Below, one piece after another: positions 38,356 through 48,018 of a stretch of 64,000 nt of DNA. The stretch is from Streptococcus sp. F0442. Lineage in GTDB: Bacteria > Bacillota > Bacilli > Lactobacillales > Streptococcaceae. The notes under the pieces are model-generated. The model worked only from the letters and a program-made list of their open reading frames with translations. It ran no database searches and had not been told where the DNA came from. Numbering within the stretch: the stretch's first letter is position 1; each line of letters begins with the position of its first letter. Made by a program: the position numbers and the translations under genes. The stretch spans positions 246,501 through 310,500 of the forward strand of contig NZ_KB373315.1 in assembly GCF_000314795.2 (NCBI RefSeq), in the 5' to 3' direction.

Positions 38356-41208
38356 GTGGCAAGATATTTAGTAGGGCCTTACAACAATAGTTGGAACTTT
38401 ATGGATGCGATTGAAAAAGCGCAGGATGGGGATACCATCGAGTTTGAAAATGGGTATGTCTTTCAATGGCCGACAAATAAAGTGATCGAGATCGACAAGA
38501 ACCTTCATTTTGTGGGGCATGTAGTCCCAAATCCAAATGGCAATGGGCGCATGTTTAACAACATCATTGAGGCTTCCTTCCGATTTGTAGAAGGAGTTCA
38601 GGTGATGTTTGAAGACTTGTGGTTTAAAGTTGGTGGAAATTATACTACTTTGAGTTTATGGAATGGCTCAGACATCACCTGTAAACAGGTCTATTTTGAA
38701 GCAACCACTCCAACAAATAATGAATTTTTTATCTATATGGATACGAATTCGAAAATGACTTTGGAAGGAGTCGGAATGAAGGTTCCGGAAAAACACCAAA
38801 GTGCCATCGGTATGTCCGCTTCGGAATTGTCCATTCGCAATTCAACGATTTTTTCTAAGATAGAACTATCAGAAGGTTCCAAGTTGACCTTAGAAAATGT
38901 CCAAATTGAAAAATTTGAGAATAATACGATCCATGCCAAGGACTCAGAAGTGATCGCAAAAAATTCAACGATTACAGGCGGGGATCTGGAAAATGATTTT
39001 CCACCAGTTTGGTTGAGGAATGTCATTTGGGAGTCTGAAAACTGTAAAATTGAGCTACCTACGGGGACTGGGGTCTGTCTTGACAATAATGTTCAATTCA
39101 ATTCGGATTCGGATCGTATGACCTCCATCAATTCATACAATAGTATGATCCGAGCTCACCAGGCTACATTTTCAGAATGTTTATGCGTCTATGAAGCATC
39201 ATTTGCTTCTTTGACTGGAGAAACGACTTTCTTGAATGAGAATACCCAAACCATTTCATTTGGAGTTTTTGATGAGAGTGTGTTGATGGCTGAGCATCTG
39301 ATTTGCCATAAGATTGCGGATCCCAATATCCGACTCCAAAGTGGGGCCTTTGTGAAGGCAGGCACCATAACCTATAGGCAGGGCGATGCGCGTGATCTGA
39401 CCAAGGAAATCGAGGATGGTTGTGACTATCTTGTCGGTAGAGAAGTGGCCAAGGGCAATGCGCAAGTCGTTCCTACGGGACAGGCGACGGATGCAACGGT
39501 GGCTCCAACCACCGCAAGAGACTCTGGACCAGAGAAGAAACAAGATGCTCTTCAAGAACTCAATAGCCTGATTGGTCTTGAAAAAGTCAAACATGAGATC
39601 AAGAAAATGATCAACATGGTGGAATTTAACAAGAAACGAATCGCCAGTGGTAAGGCTCCTGAAAAGCAAACCTTACACGCGGCCTTTATGGGAAACCCTG
39701 GTACAGGGAAGACCACGGTAGCCCGTCTGTTGGGACAAGTGCTCTTTGATGCAGGTGTCCTCTCAGGGGAGGAATTCCGTTTTGTGGAAGCAACGGAGTC
39801 CGATCTGATCTCTTCGAATATTGGAGGAACGGCTGAACAGACCCAGGCCCTGCTTGAAAAAGCGCGTGGGGGGATTCTCTTTATTGATGAGGCCTATAGC
39901 TTGGATAAGAAGGACAGCGGCGCAGATTTTGGGATCGAGGCGATCAATACCATCCTCAAATTTATGGAGGATAATCGCGATGACATTATGATCATCTTTG
40001 CCGGCTATACCAAGGAAATGGAAGAGTTCTTAAAGACCAATCCAGGCCTTCGTTCTCGGGTGCCAAATAATTTCATCTTTGAAGATTTCACGGGAGATGA
40101 GATTGTCCAACTGGGCGAAATGATCCTAAGGAAAGGAGACTACAAGCTCGAAGACCGGGATTACTATGCGCGGCATGTTAAGCGGGCTTATGATGGCTCG
40201 CTAGATAAGAGCAATGGTCGCTGGATCCGTAACCTGGATGAGCAATTGACCAAGACCATGGCAGATCGGGTGGTGGCCCAAGGTTCCGATGATATTGAGA
40301 CCATCCTCAATAGCGATATCGATGCTGTCCTTAACCAAGGTAAGTACCAGGCAGGAGCCGATAAGGAAGAAGATGGAATGGCTGCCCTCAACCGTCTGGT
40401 TGGAATTGCTAAGGTGAAAGAGCAAGTCGAACAATTCGTGGCCATGGCTGAGTTCAATCAAAAACGGGCTGAACAAGGTGGCATCGTCGAAGATACGACT
40501 TTGCACTCCCTCTTTCTTGGAAATCCCGGTACAGGGAAGACCACCGTGGCCCGCATTTTGGGCAATATCCTCTTCCAAAAGGGGGTTATCAAGCAGAAGA
40601 AATTCATCGAAGTTTCGCGGAGCAATCTAGTTGGAGGCTACCAAGGTCAAACGGCCTTGAAGACGCGCGAAGTCCTAGAAAGTGCACTAGGTGGCGTCCT
40701 CTTTATCGATGAGGCCTATACGCTCTTTACCGGTTCAACAGATGATTTCGGGAAGGAAGCCTTGGACGAAGTCCTTAAATTTATGGAGGACCACCGTCGC
40801 GATATCGTTATTATCTTTGCTGGCTATACAAAAGAGATGCACGACTTCCTGCAGGTCAATTCAGGGCTGCAAAGCCGGATTCCAAGTGTCTTTGACTTTG
40901 AAGACTACAGTCCAGATGAGATCGTCGAGATCGGTCTGTTGGGATTGCGCAAGCAAGGCTACCAAGTCAATGAAGCTCTTTATGGAGAGATCGTCAGAGA
41001 AAATTATATGCGTGCCAATGATCATAGTAATGGTCGCTGGGTTCGCAATCTTAATGAAAAACTCTTGCGCCAAGTATCGACGCGAGTAACCCGTGAAGGT
41101 AGTACGGATTACAATTCGATTTTGGATCAAGATTTGGAAGCCTTGAGGGAGAATGGCAATTCTGGACATCCCCATACCGTGGATGATCAAGGCTATGTTC
41201 TTCCTTGA
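38356..41208 (+). CDS. Tandem CbxX/CfxQ-type AAA+ protein with beta-helix-like N-terminus
   Basis: 950 residues. The first ~380 look like a right-handed parallel beta-helix: short repeated strands with Asn and aromatic ladders (for example the ENGYVFQW and SELSIRNST segments). Then two AAA+ modules of the CbxX/CfxQ (SpoVK/EccA-like) type follow, with Walker A GNPGTGKT at 446-453 and 722-729 and Walker B LFIDEAY in each. An upstream frame is open from 38266, but GTG at 38356 has GAGGAGA well placed. Function unknown; EccA of mycobacterial T7SS belongs to the same AAA+ family, but no link to the T7SS here is shown. Confidence 0.8.
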   Translation: MARYLVGPYNNSWNFMDAIEKAQDGDTIEFENGYVFQWPTNKVIEIDKNLHFVGHVVPNPNGNGRMFNNIIEASFRFVEGVQVMFEDLWFKVGGNYTTLSLWNGSDITCKQVYFEATTPTNNEFFIYMDTNSKMTLEGVGMKVPEKHQSAIGMSASELSIRNSTIFSKIELSEGSKLTLENVQIEKFENNTIHAKDSEVIAKNSTITGGDLENDFPPVWLRNVIWESENCKIELPTGTGVCLDNNVQFNSDSDRMTSINSYNSMIRAHQATFSECLCVYEASFASLTGETTFLNENTQTISFGVFDESVLMAEHLICHKIADPNIRLQSGAFVKAGTITYRQGDARDLTKEIEDGCDYLVGREVAKGNAQVVPTGQATDATVAPTTARDSGPEKKQDALQELNSLIGLEKVKHEIKKMINMVEFNKKRIASGKAPEKQTLHAAFMGNPGTGKTTVARLLGQVLFDAGVLSGEEFRFVEATESDLISSNIGGTAEQTQALLEKARGGILFIDEAYSLDKKDSGADFGIEAINTILKFMEDNRDDIMIIFAGYTKEMEEFLKTNPGLRSRVPNNFIFEDFTGDEIVQLGEMILRKGDYKLEDRDYYARHVKRAYDGSLDKSNGRWIRNLDEQLTKTMADRVVAQGSDDIETILNSDIDAVLNQGKYQAGADKEEDGMAALNRLVGIAKVKEQVEQFVAMAEFNQKRAEQGGIVEDTTLHSLFLGNPGTGKTTVARILGNILFQKGVIKQKKFIEVSRSNLVGGYQGQTALKTREVLESALGGVLFIDEAYTLFTGSTDDFGKEALDEVLKFMEDHRRDIVIIFAGYTKEMHDFLQVNSGLQSRIPSVFDFEDYSPDEIVEIGLLGLRKQGYQVNEALYGEIVRENYMRANDHSNGRWVRNLNEKLLRQVSTRVTREGSTDYNSILDQDLEALRENGNSGHPHTVDDQGYVLP

Positions 41209-41306
41209 TCGAGAAAGAAGAATCAGGATTCTGCAGGAGCGGAATCCTTTTTGCATGGACTTGTGGTATACTAGGAGAAGATCATTCACTTATGAAGGAG
41301 AAAAAA

Positions 41307-42548
41307 ATGGTTTTACCAAATTTTAAAGAAAACTTAGAAAAATACGCAAAATTGTTGGTGGCAAACGGCATCAACGTGCAACCTGGCCATACCTTGGCTT
41401 TGAACATCGATGTGGAGCAAAGAGAATTGGCCCACTTGATTGTGAAGGAAGCCTATGCCTTGGGTGCGCACGAAGTGATTGTCCAATGGGCAGATGATTT
41501 TACGACCCGGGAAAAATTCCTCCATGCACCGATGGATCGCTTGGACAACGTGCCTGACTACAAGATTGCAGAGATGAACTACCTTCTTGAAAACAAAGCG
41601 AGTCGTCTTGGTGTCCGTTCTTCTGATCCAGGTGCCTTAAATGGTGTCGATGCAGAGAAATTGTCTGCTTCTGCCAAGGCTTTGGGAATGGCTATGAAAC
41701 CAATGCGCATCGCTACTCAATCCAACAAGGTCAGCTGGACAGTGGCTGCAGCAGCTGGTTTAGAGTGGGCGAAAAAGGTCTTCCCAAATGCGGCGAGCGA
41801 TGAAGAAGCAGTGGATCTCCTATGGGATCAAATCTTCAAGACCTGCCGGGTTTACGAAGAAGATCCAGTCAAGGCTTGGGAAGAGCATGCAGCTACTCTC
41901 AAGAGCAAGGCGGAGATGCTTAATAAAGAACAATTCTCAGCCCTTCATTACACAGCACCAGGAACCGATTTGACCCTTGGCTTGCCGAAAAACCATGTTT
42001 GGGAATCTGCTGGAGCTATCAATGCCCAAGGCGAAGGCTTCTTGCCAAATATGCCGACAGAAGAGGTCTTTACAGCTCCTGACTTCCGTCGTGCAGAAGG
42101 TTATGTCACTTCCACAAAACCGCTTAGCTACAATGGGAACATCATCGAAGGCATCAAAGTGACCTTTGAAAATGGAGAAATTGTGGATATCACAGCAGAA
42201 AAAGGCGATCAAGTCATGAAAGATTTGGTCTTCAAAAACAAGGGAGCGCGTGCCTTGGGGGAATGTGCCCTCGTACCAGATCCAAGTCCAATTTCCCAAT
42301 CAGGCATTACCTTCTTTAATACCCTCTTTGATGAAAATGCCTCTAACCACTTGGCCATCGGGGCAGCCTATGCCACCAGCGTAGAAGGTGGCGCAGAATT
42401 CACAGAAGAAGAACTCGAAGCAGCCGGCCTCAACCGCTCAGACGTCCACGTCGACTTCATGATCGGCTCAAGCCAAATGGATATCGACGGCATCCGAGAA
42501 GACGGTACCCGCGTTCCAGTCTTCCGCAACGGAGATTGGGCAATATAG
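41307..42548 (+). CDS. pepS: Aminopeptidase PepS (M29 family)
   Basis: 413 residues, the usual PepS length. Begins MVLPNFKENLEKYAKLLVAN, typical of the family. It releases N-terminal residues, preferring Arg and aromatic ones in related enzymes, and needs divalent metals; it acts in the cytoplasm on imported peptides. The frame is open from 41205, but AAGGAG before the ATG at 41307 sets the start. Single gene, followed by the structured repeats. Confidence 0.93.
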   Translation: MVLPNFKENLEKYAKLLVANGINVQPGHTLALNIDVEQRELAHLIVKEAYALGAHEVIVQWADDFTTREKFLHAPMDRLDNVPDYKIAEMNYLLENKASRLGVRSSDPGALNGVDAEKLSASAKALGMAMKPMRIATQSNKVSWTVAAAAGLEWAKKVFPNAASDEEAVDLLWDQIFKTCRVYEEDPVKAWEEHAATLKSKAEMLNKEQFSALHYTAPGTDLTLGLPKNHVWESAGAINAQGEGFLPNMPTEEVFTAPDFRRAEGYVTSTKPLSYNGNIIEGIKVTFENGEIVDITAEKGDQVMKDLVFKNKGARALGECALVPDPSPISQSGITFFNTLFDENASNHLAIGAAYATSVEGGAEFTEEELEAAGLNRSDVHVDFMIGSSQMDIDGIREDGTRVPVFRNGDWAI

Positions 42549-42662
42549 GGAGCAGGACAGAAATCGGTAGACGCAGTCTCGATTTCGTAGTCCTGCCCCC
42601 ACACAGTTGATTAGACTGGACGAAGAACCGAAAGGTTCAAGTACCGTCAATCAACCACTGTG
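42548..42662 (+). repeat. Two-stem intergenic repeat, copy 2
   Basis: Same element as at 4478-4591: GGGAGCAGGAC (42548-42558) pairs with GTCCTGCCCCC (42590-42600), enclosing AAATCG/CGATTT. CACAGTTGATT (42602-42612) pairs with AATCAACCACTGTG (42649-42662). The second stem shows compensatory differences from copy 1. Confidence 0.65.
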
Positions 42663-42732
42663 CTAAGAGACAGAAATCGGTAACTCGAAGAGTTTGATTT
42701 TTACCTCGCTTTTTGGATTTAAGGCTCGGGCA

Positions 42733-42755
42733 AAAAAGGTCCACCGGACCTTTTT
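42733..42755. repeat. Hairpin of the second repeat family, copy 2
   Basis: Perfect 10-bp stem AAAAAGGTCC / GGACCTTTTT with loop ACC, after TTTAAGGCTCGGGC. Homologous in context, but not in stem sequence, to the hairpin at 4692-4716. Confidence 0.55.
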
Positions 42756-42763
42756 AGTCCCCC

Positions 42764-42824
42764 CGCCCAGTTGATCAAGAAGTACGAGTACCGCAGGTAG
42801 GAGTAGTTCCAATCAACCACTGCG
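42764..42824 (+). repeat. Partial third copy of the CAGTTGAT stem
   Basis: CCCAGTTGAT pairs with ATCAACCACTG around a 40-nt interior, then GCGCTAA. It repeats only the second stem of the 42548 element. Confidence 0.45.
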
Positions 42825-42841
42825 CTAACAAATAAAAAGGT

Positions 42842-42879
42842 AAAAAGTATCCAACTGTTAAGAAGTTGGATACTTTTTT
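42842..42879. terminator. Bidirectional-type terminator after pepS
   Basis: Stem AAAAAGTATCCAACT / AGTTGGATACTTTTTT. The 42549-43021 gap holds this and the repeats above; I see no gene in it. Confidence 0.85.
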
Positions 42880-43021
42880 GGTCAAAACTTGATCATCAAA
42901 GTAAAATCAGGTATGATGGAAGGTATGTTTTGTCATGAGTAGATAAGATGGTTTTGAAAGTTTCTTGCTTTTGTAGAGTTTAGAAGAGCCCCTGGAATAA
43001 TTTCCTAGAAAGGAGCATGTC

Positions 43022-44026
43022 ATGAAAAACGAAAAGAAAGTTGATATTGAGCAGGCTAATAAAGTCTATTTTAAAAGTTTAGCCAATACACGCGCTTCTG
43101 CGGCTATGATGATCAATTCGTTGGCAGGCGTATTTCTGTTCGCAATTGAAATCCTTTGCTTTTATTCGTATGATGTATCGAAAGGTATAAAACCATTTAG
43201 TCATTGGTTTTTTGATATCCTCGTTGTCTATTGTCTTTACCATATTATTGCATTTTTCTTACCGTTAATGGGGGCATTTATATATAGAAGACAAGTATTG
43301 TCAACGACTCTACTCTTATTCACCTATGCAGGAATGTTTTTATCGCTCCAAGTCATGGGCTTGCTCATCATTGTTTCTGCTCTGGCAAATAAGGAATTTG
43401 AAGTAGGTTTCCCGAAATATGGTTTCATCGTTATTCCTTTTCTTGTGATTTGTACCTTATTGGGCTTTATTTATCATTATTTTTGGCTTAAGAAGCAGTT
43501 AAAGATTGGCTTTTCACCAACTAGAACCTTGGGAAATTATTTCGCAAAATCAAGTAGTTATAGTAGCAATGCCCTAACGATCATCTTCGTCTGCTTCATG
43601 ATAGGAGCGACTCTTACTGGTTATTTTGGAGTGGTGCTAGGAGTATCCGTAAGCATATTATTCAGCTATGCCTTTACTCAGTTGTTAACAGAAGTGGGCT
43701 ACCTCTTGTATTTGAAAACGAAAAGTAAGGAATACTGGGAAGATGAACCTAAGGATAATCCGACGTTGTGGGATTTACTATGGGATTGGTTGAAAGGCTT
43801 CAGTCTGAAAAAAGCTAAACATCGTATTTTATTAGAAATTTTAGTTTTTCTGTCCTTTACAATAATTGCCTATAATTCAGGATATTCTAAACCAGGTATA
43901 AAATATCCATTTTGGCTAGTGTGGGGAGTAAGAATTTTAGTTTATATAATCGTGCTTGATCTATTTATCAGTACAGTGCGCTCTATCATGCGCAAGTTTT
44001 CGAATAAAAGGCAAGGCAAAAAATAA
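43022..44026 (+). CDS. Multi-pass membrane protein of unknown function
   Basis: 334 residues with about eight hydrophobic segments, a charged N-terminus and a basic C-terminus. AAAGGAGCATGTC precedes the ATG. No transporter or enzyme motif is recognised. It is a single gene between a terminator and a bidirectional terminator shared with def. Confidence 0.7.
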   Translation: MKNEKKVDIEQANKVYFKSLANTRASAAMMINSLAGVFLFAIEILCFYSYDVSKGIKPFSHWFFDILVVYCLYHIIAFFLPLMGAFIYRRQVLSTTLLLFTYAGMFLSLQVMGLLIIVSALANKEFEVGFPKYGFIVIPFLVICTLLGFIYHYFWLKKQLKIGFSPTRTLGNYFAKSSSYSSNALTIIFVCFMIGATLTGYFGVVLGVSVSILFSYAFTQLLTEVGYLLYLKTKSKEYWEDEPKDNPTLWDLLWDWLKGFSLKKAKHRILLEILVFLSFTIIAYNSGYSKPGIKYPFWLVWGVRILVYIIVLDLFISTVRSIMRKFSNKRQGKK

Positions 44027-44029
44027 CAA

Positions 44030-44069
44030 AAAAATACCTAACCGAGAGCTTCCTCAGTTAGGTATTTTT
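44030..44069. terminator. Bidirectional terminator between the membrane protein gene and def
   Basis: Stem AAAAATACCTAAC / GTTAGGTATTTTT with a 14-nt loop. Confidence 0.88.
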
Positions 44070-44079
44070 GACAGTTACG

Positions 44080-44694
44080 CTATTCTAAAATCAAGAGGCC
44101 TTCTTTGATTTCAAATGGGTTGTTTGGGTTGATGCGGTCATAGAACATGATGCCGTTGGTGTGGTCGATTTCATGTTGAACAACGATGGAGTTGTAGCCT
44201 TTGAGTTTGATGCGTTTCTTTTCCCCATCTTTTGTGAAATACTCGACAGTCACGCGGGCGTGGCGAACCACATAGCCTGGGACGTTTCGGTCTACAGAGA
44301 GACAGCCTTCCCCGTCTCCAAGAGCCGCATCTTGCACAGAATGGGCGACAACCTTTGGATTGTACATGACTTCTTGAAGGCTATAGGCTTCTTTTGGTGG
44401 GTTACCATCGGCATCTTCTGGGTTGGGAACCAAAACAGCGATAATTCGTTTCGAGATGTCCAGCTGAGGGGCAGCGAGTCCCACTCCTCCACGGAGGCCA
44501 AGTTTTTCAGCCATAACAGGGTCTTGAGAATGGTGCAAGAATTGCATCATTTTTTCACCTAGGATAATTTCCTGATCAGACAAAGGGAAGGTCACATCTT
44601 CCGCAACAGCTCGAAGTGTTGGATTTCCTTCGCGAATGATGTCATCCATATCAATCAAATGGGATGCTCTTGTAACTTTTTCAATTGCTTTCAT
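44080..44694 (-). CDS. def: Peptide deformylase
   Basis: 204-residue class II (Gram-positive) deformylase that removes the N-formyl group from new proteins. The three metal/catalytic motifs are [15 protein letters not shown] and HEIDH (near residue 174). Single gene on the minus strand, convergent with the membrane protein gene. Confidence 0.96.
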   Translation of the reverse strand: MKAIEKVTRASHLIDMDDIIREGNPTLRAVAEDVTFPLSDQEIILGEKMMQFLHHSQDPVMAEKLGLRGGVGLAAPQLDISKRIIAVLVPNPEDADGNPPKEAYSLQEVMYNPKVVAHSVQDAALGDGEGCLSVDRNVPGYVVRHARVTVEYFTKDGEKKRIKLKGYNSIVVQHEIDHTNGIMFYDRINPNNPFEIKEGLLILE

Positions 44695-44754
44695 CGTTTT
44701 ACTCTCACTTTCTTTCTAACCTCCATGATAACACAAAAGAGCCTAAAATTAAAG

Positions 44755-45441
44755 TTATCTGTCGGCGGTTTCCGCATGTTTGATGGACAAATCATTCATC
44801 CTTTTTGCATCTAAAATCGTATAGACTCGCCCTTCTCTTTGGACTAAGCCCTCGTCGATCATCTGCTTGATGACACGGCTAAGGTGGCGGTAGCTGATCC
44901 CAAAACGCAGGGCCAGCTGATTCATCTTGGGCTTGAGGGTCCCATTTTCATCACAATGCTCCAGAAAATGCGTAGCTAGGCGTTCCTTGACCGAATAATG
45001 AAAGTTGGCAGGAGCCAAATAGTTGATCTGGTGCAATTTCTCAGCCAAGGTCTTGGCAGTAGAGCGCAAAAAGGTTGGATCAAGTAGGAGTCGGTCCTTG
45101 AAATGCCGAGCAGAGAGCTGAACGACTAGTGAGTCTTGGTCTGCAATGACCGATGTGATGCAGACCCGATCGAGCAGGAGCTCAATCTCTCCTAAGAGTC
45201 CAGGTTTTTCTTGGATTTCAAGGATGGTGTCGCTACCATTTTCAAGACTGTGGACGATCTTGAGCCGGCCCTTGAGAAAATAAGGAATGACATCTTGGTC
45301 AGAACCCTGGCGGCAGATATACTCTCCAGCCTGATAGAGAACGAGGTCTAGCTGACTAAGACAGTCACCTGGAAAGATCTGATTCAATTGGTAGTCAGTG
45401 ATGATCTCCATGAGTTTCGTAGATGGGGAAATTTTTTTCAT
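44755..45441 (-). CDS. Crp/Fnr-family transcriptional regulator
   Basis: 228 residues: cyclic-nucleotide-binding-like beta-barrel (about 15-130), dimer helix and a winged helix-turn-helix (about 150-215, MNQLALRFGISYRHLSRVIKQM). No Fe-S cysteine cluster motif is seen. AGGAGATTGAG precedes the ATG. It is divergent from two MFS genes, with a 14-bp palindrome (45458-45471) between, so it probably regulates itself and those transporters. Confidence 0.88.
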   Translation of the reverse strand: MKKISPSTKLMEIITDYQLNQIFPGDCLSQLDLVLYQAGEYICRQGSDQDVIPYFLKGRLKIVHSLENGSDTILEIQEKPGLLGEIELLLDRVCITSVIADQDSLVVQLSARHFKDRLLLDPTFLRSTAKTLAEKLHQINYLAPANFHYSVKERLATHFLEHCDENGTLKPKMNQLALRFGISYRHLSRVIKQMIDEGLVQREGRVYTILDAKRMNDLSIKHAETADR

Positions 45442-45457
45442 CTCAATCTCCTAAAAT

Positions 45458-45471
45458 AGGACAAATGTCCT
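45458..45471. promoter_or_regulatory. Operator candidate of the Crp/Fnr regulator
   Basis: Perfect palindrome AGGACA-AA-TGTCCT, 17 bp upstream of the regulator's start codon and about 115 bp before the first MFS gene. A TATAAT on the minus strand lies about 20 bp further upstream, so the site would fall in the early transcribed region of the regulator. Confidence 0.55.
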
Positions 45472-45586
45472 GTTTTTCTCTTTCTAAATTGATTATACTA
45501 GGATTCTATTGAAAATACTAGTTTAAATCTTTTCTGAAAAAGTTAGTGAAATCAAAAAATTACCAGTAAAGTGTAGGAAATAAAAA

Positions 45587-46750
45587 ATGAAAAAAACAGT
45601 GGAAAGAATCAGTCTCTTGAGTTTGTCGCTCATGCTGATCTCATCCTTTTCAATTACAGCCGGTTTGCCGGCTATGAAGGCCTATTTTAGCCAATTCGGA
45701 TATTCAGCAGGCCAGGTGGAACTCTTGGTTTCCCTGCCGGCCTTTGCGGTCGTAGCCATGCTCTTTTTAAATAGCCTGATCGAGCGGTGGATGAGTGAGC
45801 GCCAGATGATTGTCGCAGGGCTTTTGCTCTTTTCAACTAGTGGCCTCTTGCCTTTGGTTGTGCAGGACTATCCTCTCATCTTTCTTAGTCGTTTGGTTTT
45901 TGGTTTGGGGACAGGAATGATCAATGCCAAGGCTATTTCGATTATCAGTGAACGCTACTCAGGCAATGACAAGACTCGGATGCTGGGCTATCGGGGGTCT
46001 GCTGAAGTGGTGGGCTCAGCCATCTTGACTTTTATTGTTGGACAACTCTTACCCCTAGGCTGGCCAGCGATCTTTGCTGTATATGGAGGTGGTTACTTGA
46101 TTTTACTCCTCTATATCCTTTTTGTCCCTTATCCTAAGGGGAAAAAACAGGCTAGCTTGAAGGAGAAAAAGAAAAGTTCCGCACGCCTTCGCTCCCCTCA
46201 ATGGCGTTTTAGTCTGATGCTAGCCGTGATTGCTGGTATCATCATTTGTTTCAATTCCATCATTAGCCTGCGCGTGCCGGATATCATTGTTGACGCTCGT
46301 ATGGGAACAGCGACAACAGCAGGAACCGTCTTGAGTCTGATGCAATTGACAGGGATTGTAGCAGGAGTGGGATTTGCTAGTTTGACACATGTTTTCAAAA
46401 AGAACTTGCTCATGATCATGTGCTTTGGTTTCGGACTAGCTCTGGCCTTGATTGGCTTGTCCGTACAGCTGTGGAGCTTGGTTCTAGGAACCCTCTTAGC
46501 AGGATTTACCTACAGTACGGGGGTCACCAGTATCTTTTATCACTTATCTGAAAAAATCCCAACCGATCTCCTGAACCTTGCGACCTCGCTTGTCTTGATT
46601 GGCTGCAATCTCGGATCAGCCCTCTCTTCTTTCTTCATCCAGTTGGTGACGCCACTAGCTCCTTCCAATCACCTGCTTTTTGTCTTGATTGGCGTTTTGA
46701 TGGTTGGAACAGGAGTCTTCGCCTCACAATTACTAGCACGAACGAAATGA
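45587..46750 (+). CDS. MFS transporter (first of a tandem pair)
   Basis: 387 residues, about 12 membrane helices, major facilitator superfamily. The loop 2-3 motif is seen as LIERWMSERQMI and SRLVFGLGTGMINAKAISIISERY matches the family. It is paralogous to the next gene, with the same length and closely similar segments. Substrate unknown. Its stop codon lies inside the stem of the terminator that follows. Confidence 0.85.
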   Translation: MKKTVERISLLSLSLMLISSFSITAGLPAMKAYFSQFGYSAGQVELLVSLPAFAVVAMLFLNSLIERWMSERQMIVAGLLLFSTSGLLPLVVQDYPLIFLSRLVFGLGTGMINAKAISIISERYSGNDKTRMLGYRGSAEVVGSAILTFIVGQLLPLGWPAIFAVYGGGYLILLLYILFVPYPKGKKQASLKEKKKSSARLRSPQWRFSLMLAVIAGIIICFNSIISLRVPDIIVDARMGTATTAGTVLSLMQLTGIVAGVGFASLTHVFKKNLLMIMCFGFGLALALIGLSVQLWSLVLGTLLAGFTYSTGVTSIFYHLSEKIPTDLLNLATSLVLIGCNLGSALSSFFIQLVTPLAPSNHLLFVLIGVLMVGTGVFASQLLARTK

Positions 46751-46773
46751 TAGAGAAATCATTTCGTTTTTTT
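46741..46773 (+). terminator. Terminator overlapping the end of the first MFS gene
   Basis: Stem AACGAAATGAT / ATCATTTCGTT followed by TTTTT; the 5' arm includes the stop codon. Confidence 0.8.
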
Positions 46774-46854
46774 AATTCAATCTATTGCGTCCTGTCACTA
46801 GCTCGTGTTATTATAGGAGGAGTGTGAAAAAAGATTAGTTTAAAGGATAATATA

Positions 46855-48018
46855 ATGAAAAGAATCATGGAGAAAGTGAGTATTCTCGCGCTTTCATTCA
46901 TTTTGACGACCTCGTTTTCGATTTCGAGTGCGCAGTCGGCCATGTTTGCCTATTACAAGGGAATTCCTCATAGCATGATTGAGCTATTGGTCTCGCTTCC
47001 TTCAGCAGGGATCATGGTTTCACTTATCTTCAATAAATGGATTGGGCGCCTGTTTTCAGAGCGTCAGATGATTGTGATAGGCTTAGTTGCGTACGCCCTG
47101 TGTGGCTTTATTCCCTTGATCAGTCCAGCCTATCCGGTTGTCTTTTTATCTCGGATTATTTTTGGGATGGCGGTCGGTTTGCTCAATGTATCTGCCATCG
47201 CTATTATCAGTGAGCGTTACAAGGGGAAAGAACGTGTCCAAACCCTTGGCATTCGTGGCTCTGCAGAAGTTGTCGGGACAGCAGTTCTGACCTTTGGGGT
47301 TAGCCTTTTGATCCGCTTTGGCTGGCAGGCTGCCTTTCTCGTCTATGGAATCAGTATTCCTATCTTGCTCTTGTATCTCTTATTTGTCCCTTATGGTTCG
47401 AAAACAGTGGATGCAGAGGAGAAACATCGGAATGATCAGATGACAGCTAGTCAATGGCGGACGGCACTAGGCTTAGCTGTTGTTGCGGCGTCGATCGTCT
47501 TATCTAATGTCATGATTACTGTTCGGATTCCAAGTGTGGTGGAGCAAGTTGGGTATGGCACTGCCCAAACTGCAGGGCTTATTTTAGCAGCTATGCAATT
47601 TGTCGGGATTCTTGCAGGATTAGCCTTCTCCCCATTAACCCAGCTCTTCCGCGATCGCTTGTTGCTCGTTTCGGGAGTGGCCTATGGCTTGACCCAAATG
47701 TTGATCGGGCTTTCTGCCAATCTCTGGATGCTTGCCATTGTGACCGTCCTTGCAGGCTTTGCCTATAGTGTAGCTCTCACAACTGTTTTTAATGTCATAT
47801 CTGATCAGATGCCCGCTGGAGTACTAAGTCAGGCAACTTCCATTGCGATTTTGGGGTGTAGTGCAGGTTCGATCGCGACGACCTTTGTTCTCAGCCTCTT
47901 AGGAACTGTTTCCTCAGCTCCTGCCTTTATTTTTGGATTTTCTGGTATCCTCATGATCCTGGTTTCCTTTTTTGGCCTTTGGATTGTGCGAAAGGGTGAG
48001 AAGAGATCATGCGCTTAG
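46855..48018 (+). CDS. MFS transporter (second of a tandem pair)
   Basis: 387 residues with about 12 membrane helices, a diverged duplicate of the preceding MFS gene (shared FSERQMIVIGL, SRIIFGMAVGLLNVSAIAIISERY). It overlaps the pseudouridine synthase gene by 10 bp. AAGGATAATATA precedes the ATG. Probably under the same divergent Crp/Fnr regulator, but a terminator separates the two MFS genes. Confidence 0.85.
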   Translation: MKRIMEKVSILALSFILTTSFSISSAQSAMFAYYKGIPHSMIELLVSLPSAGIMVSLIFNKWIGRLFSERQMIVIGLVAYALCGFIPLISPAYPVVFLSRIIFGMAVGLLNVSAIAIISERYKGKERVQTLGIRGSAEVVGTAVLTFGVSLLIRFGWQAAFLVYGISIPILLLYLLFVPYGSKTVDAEEKHRNDQMTASQWRTALGLAVVAASIVLSNVMITVRIPSVVEQVGYGTAQTAGLILAAMQFVGILAGLAFSPLTQLFRDRLLLVSGVAYGLTQMLIGLSANLWMLAIVTVLAGFAYSVALTTVFNVISDQMPAGVLSQATSIAILGCSAGSIATTFVLSLLGTVSSAPAFIFGFSGILMILVSFFGLWIVRKGEKRSCA

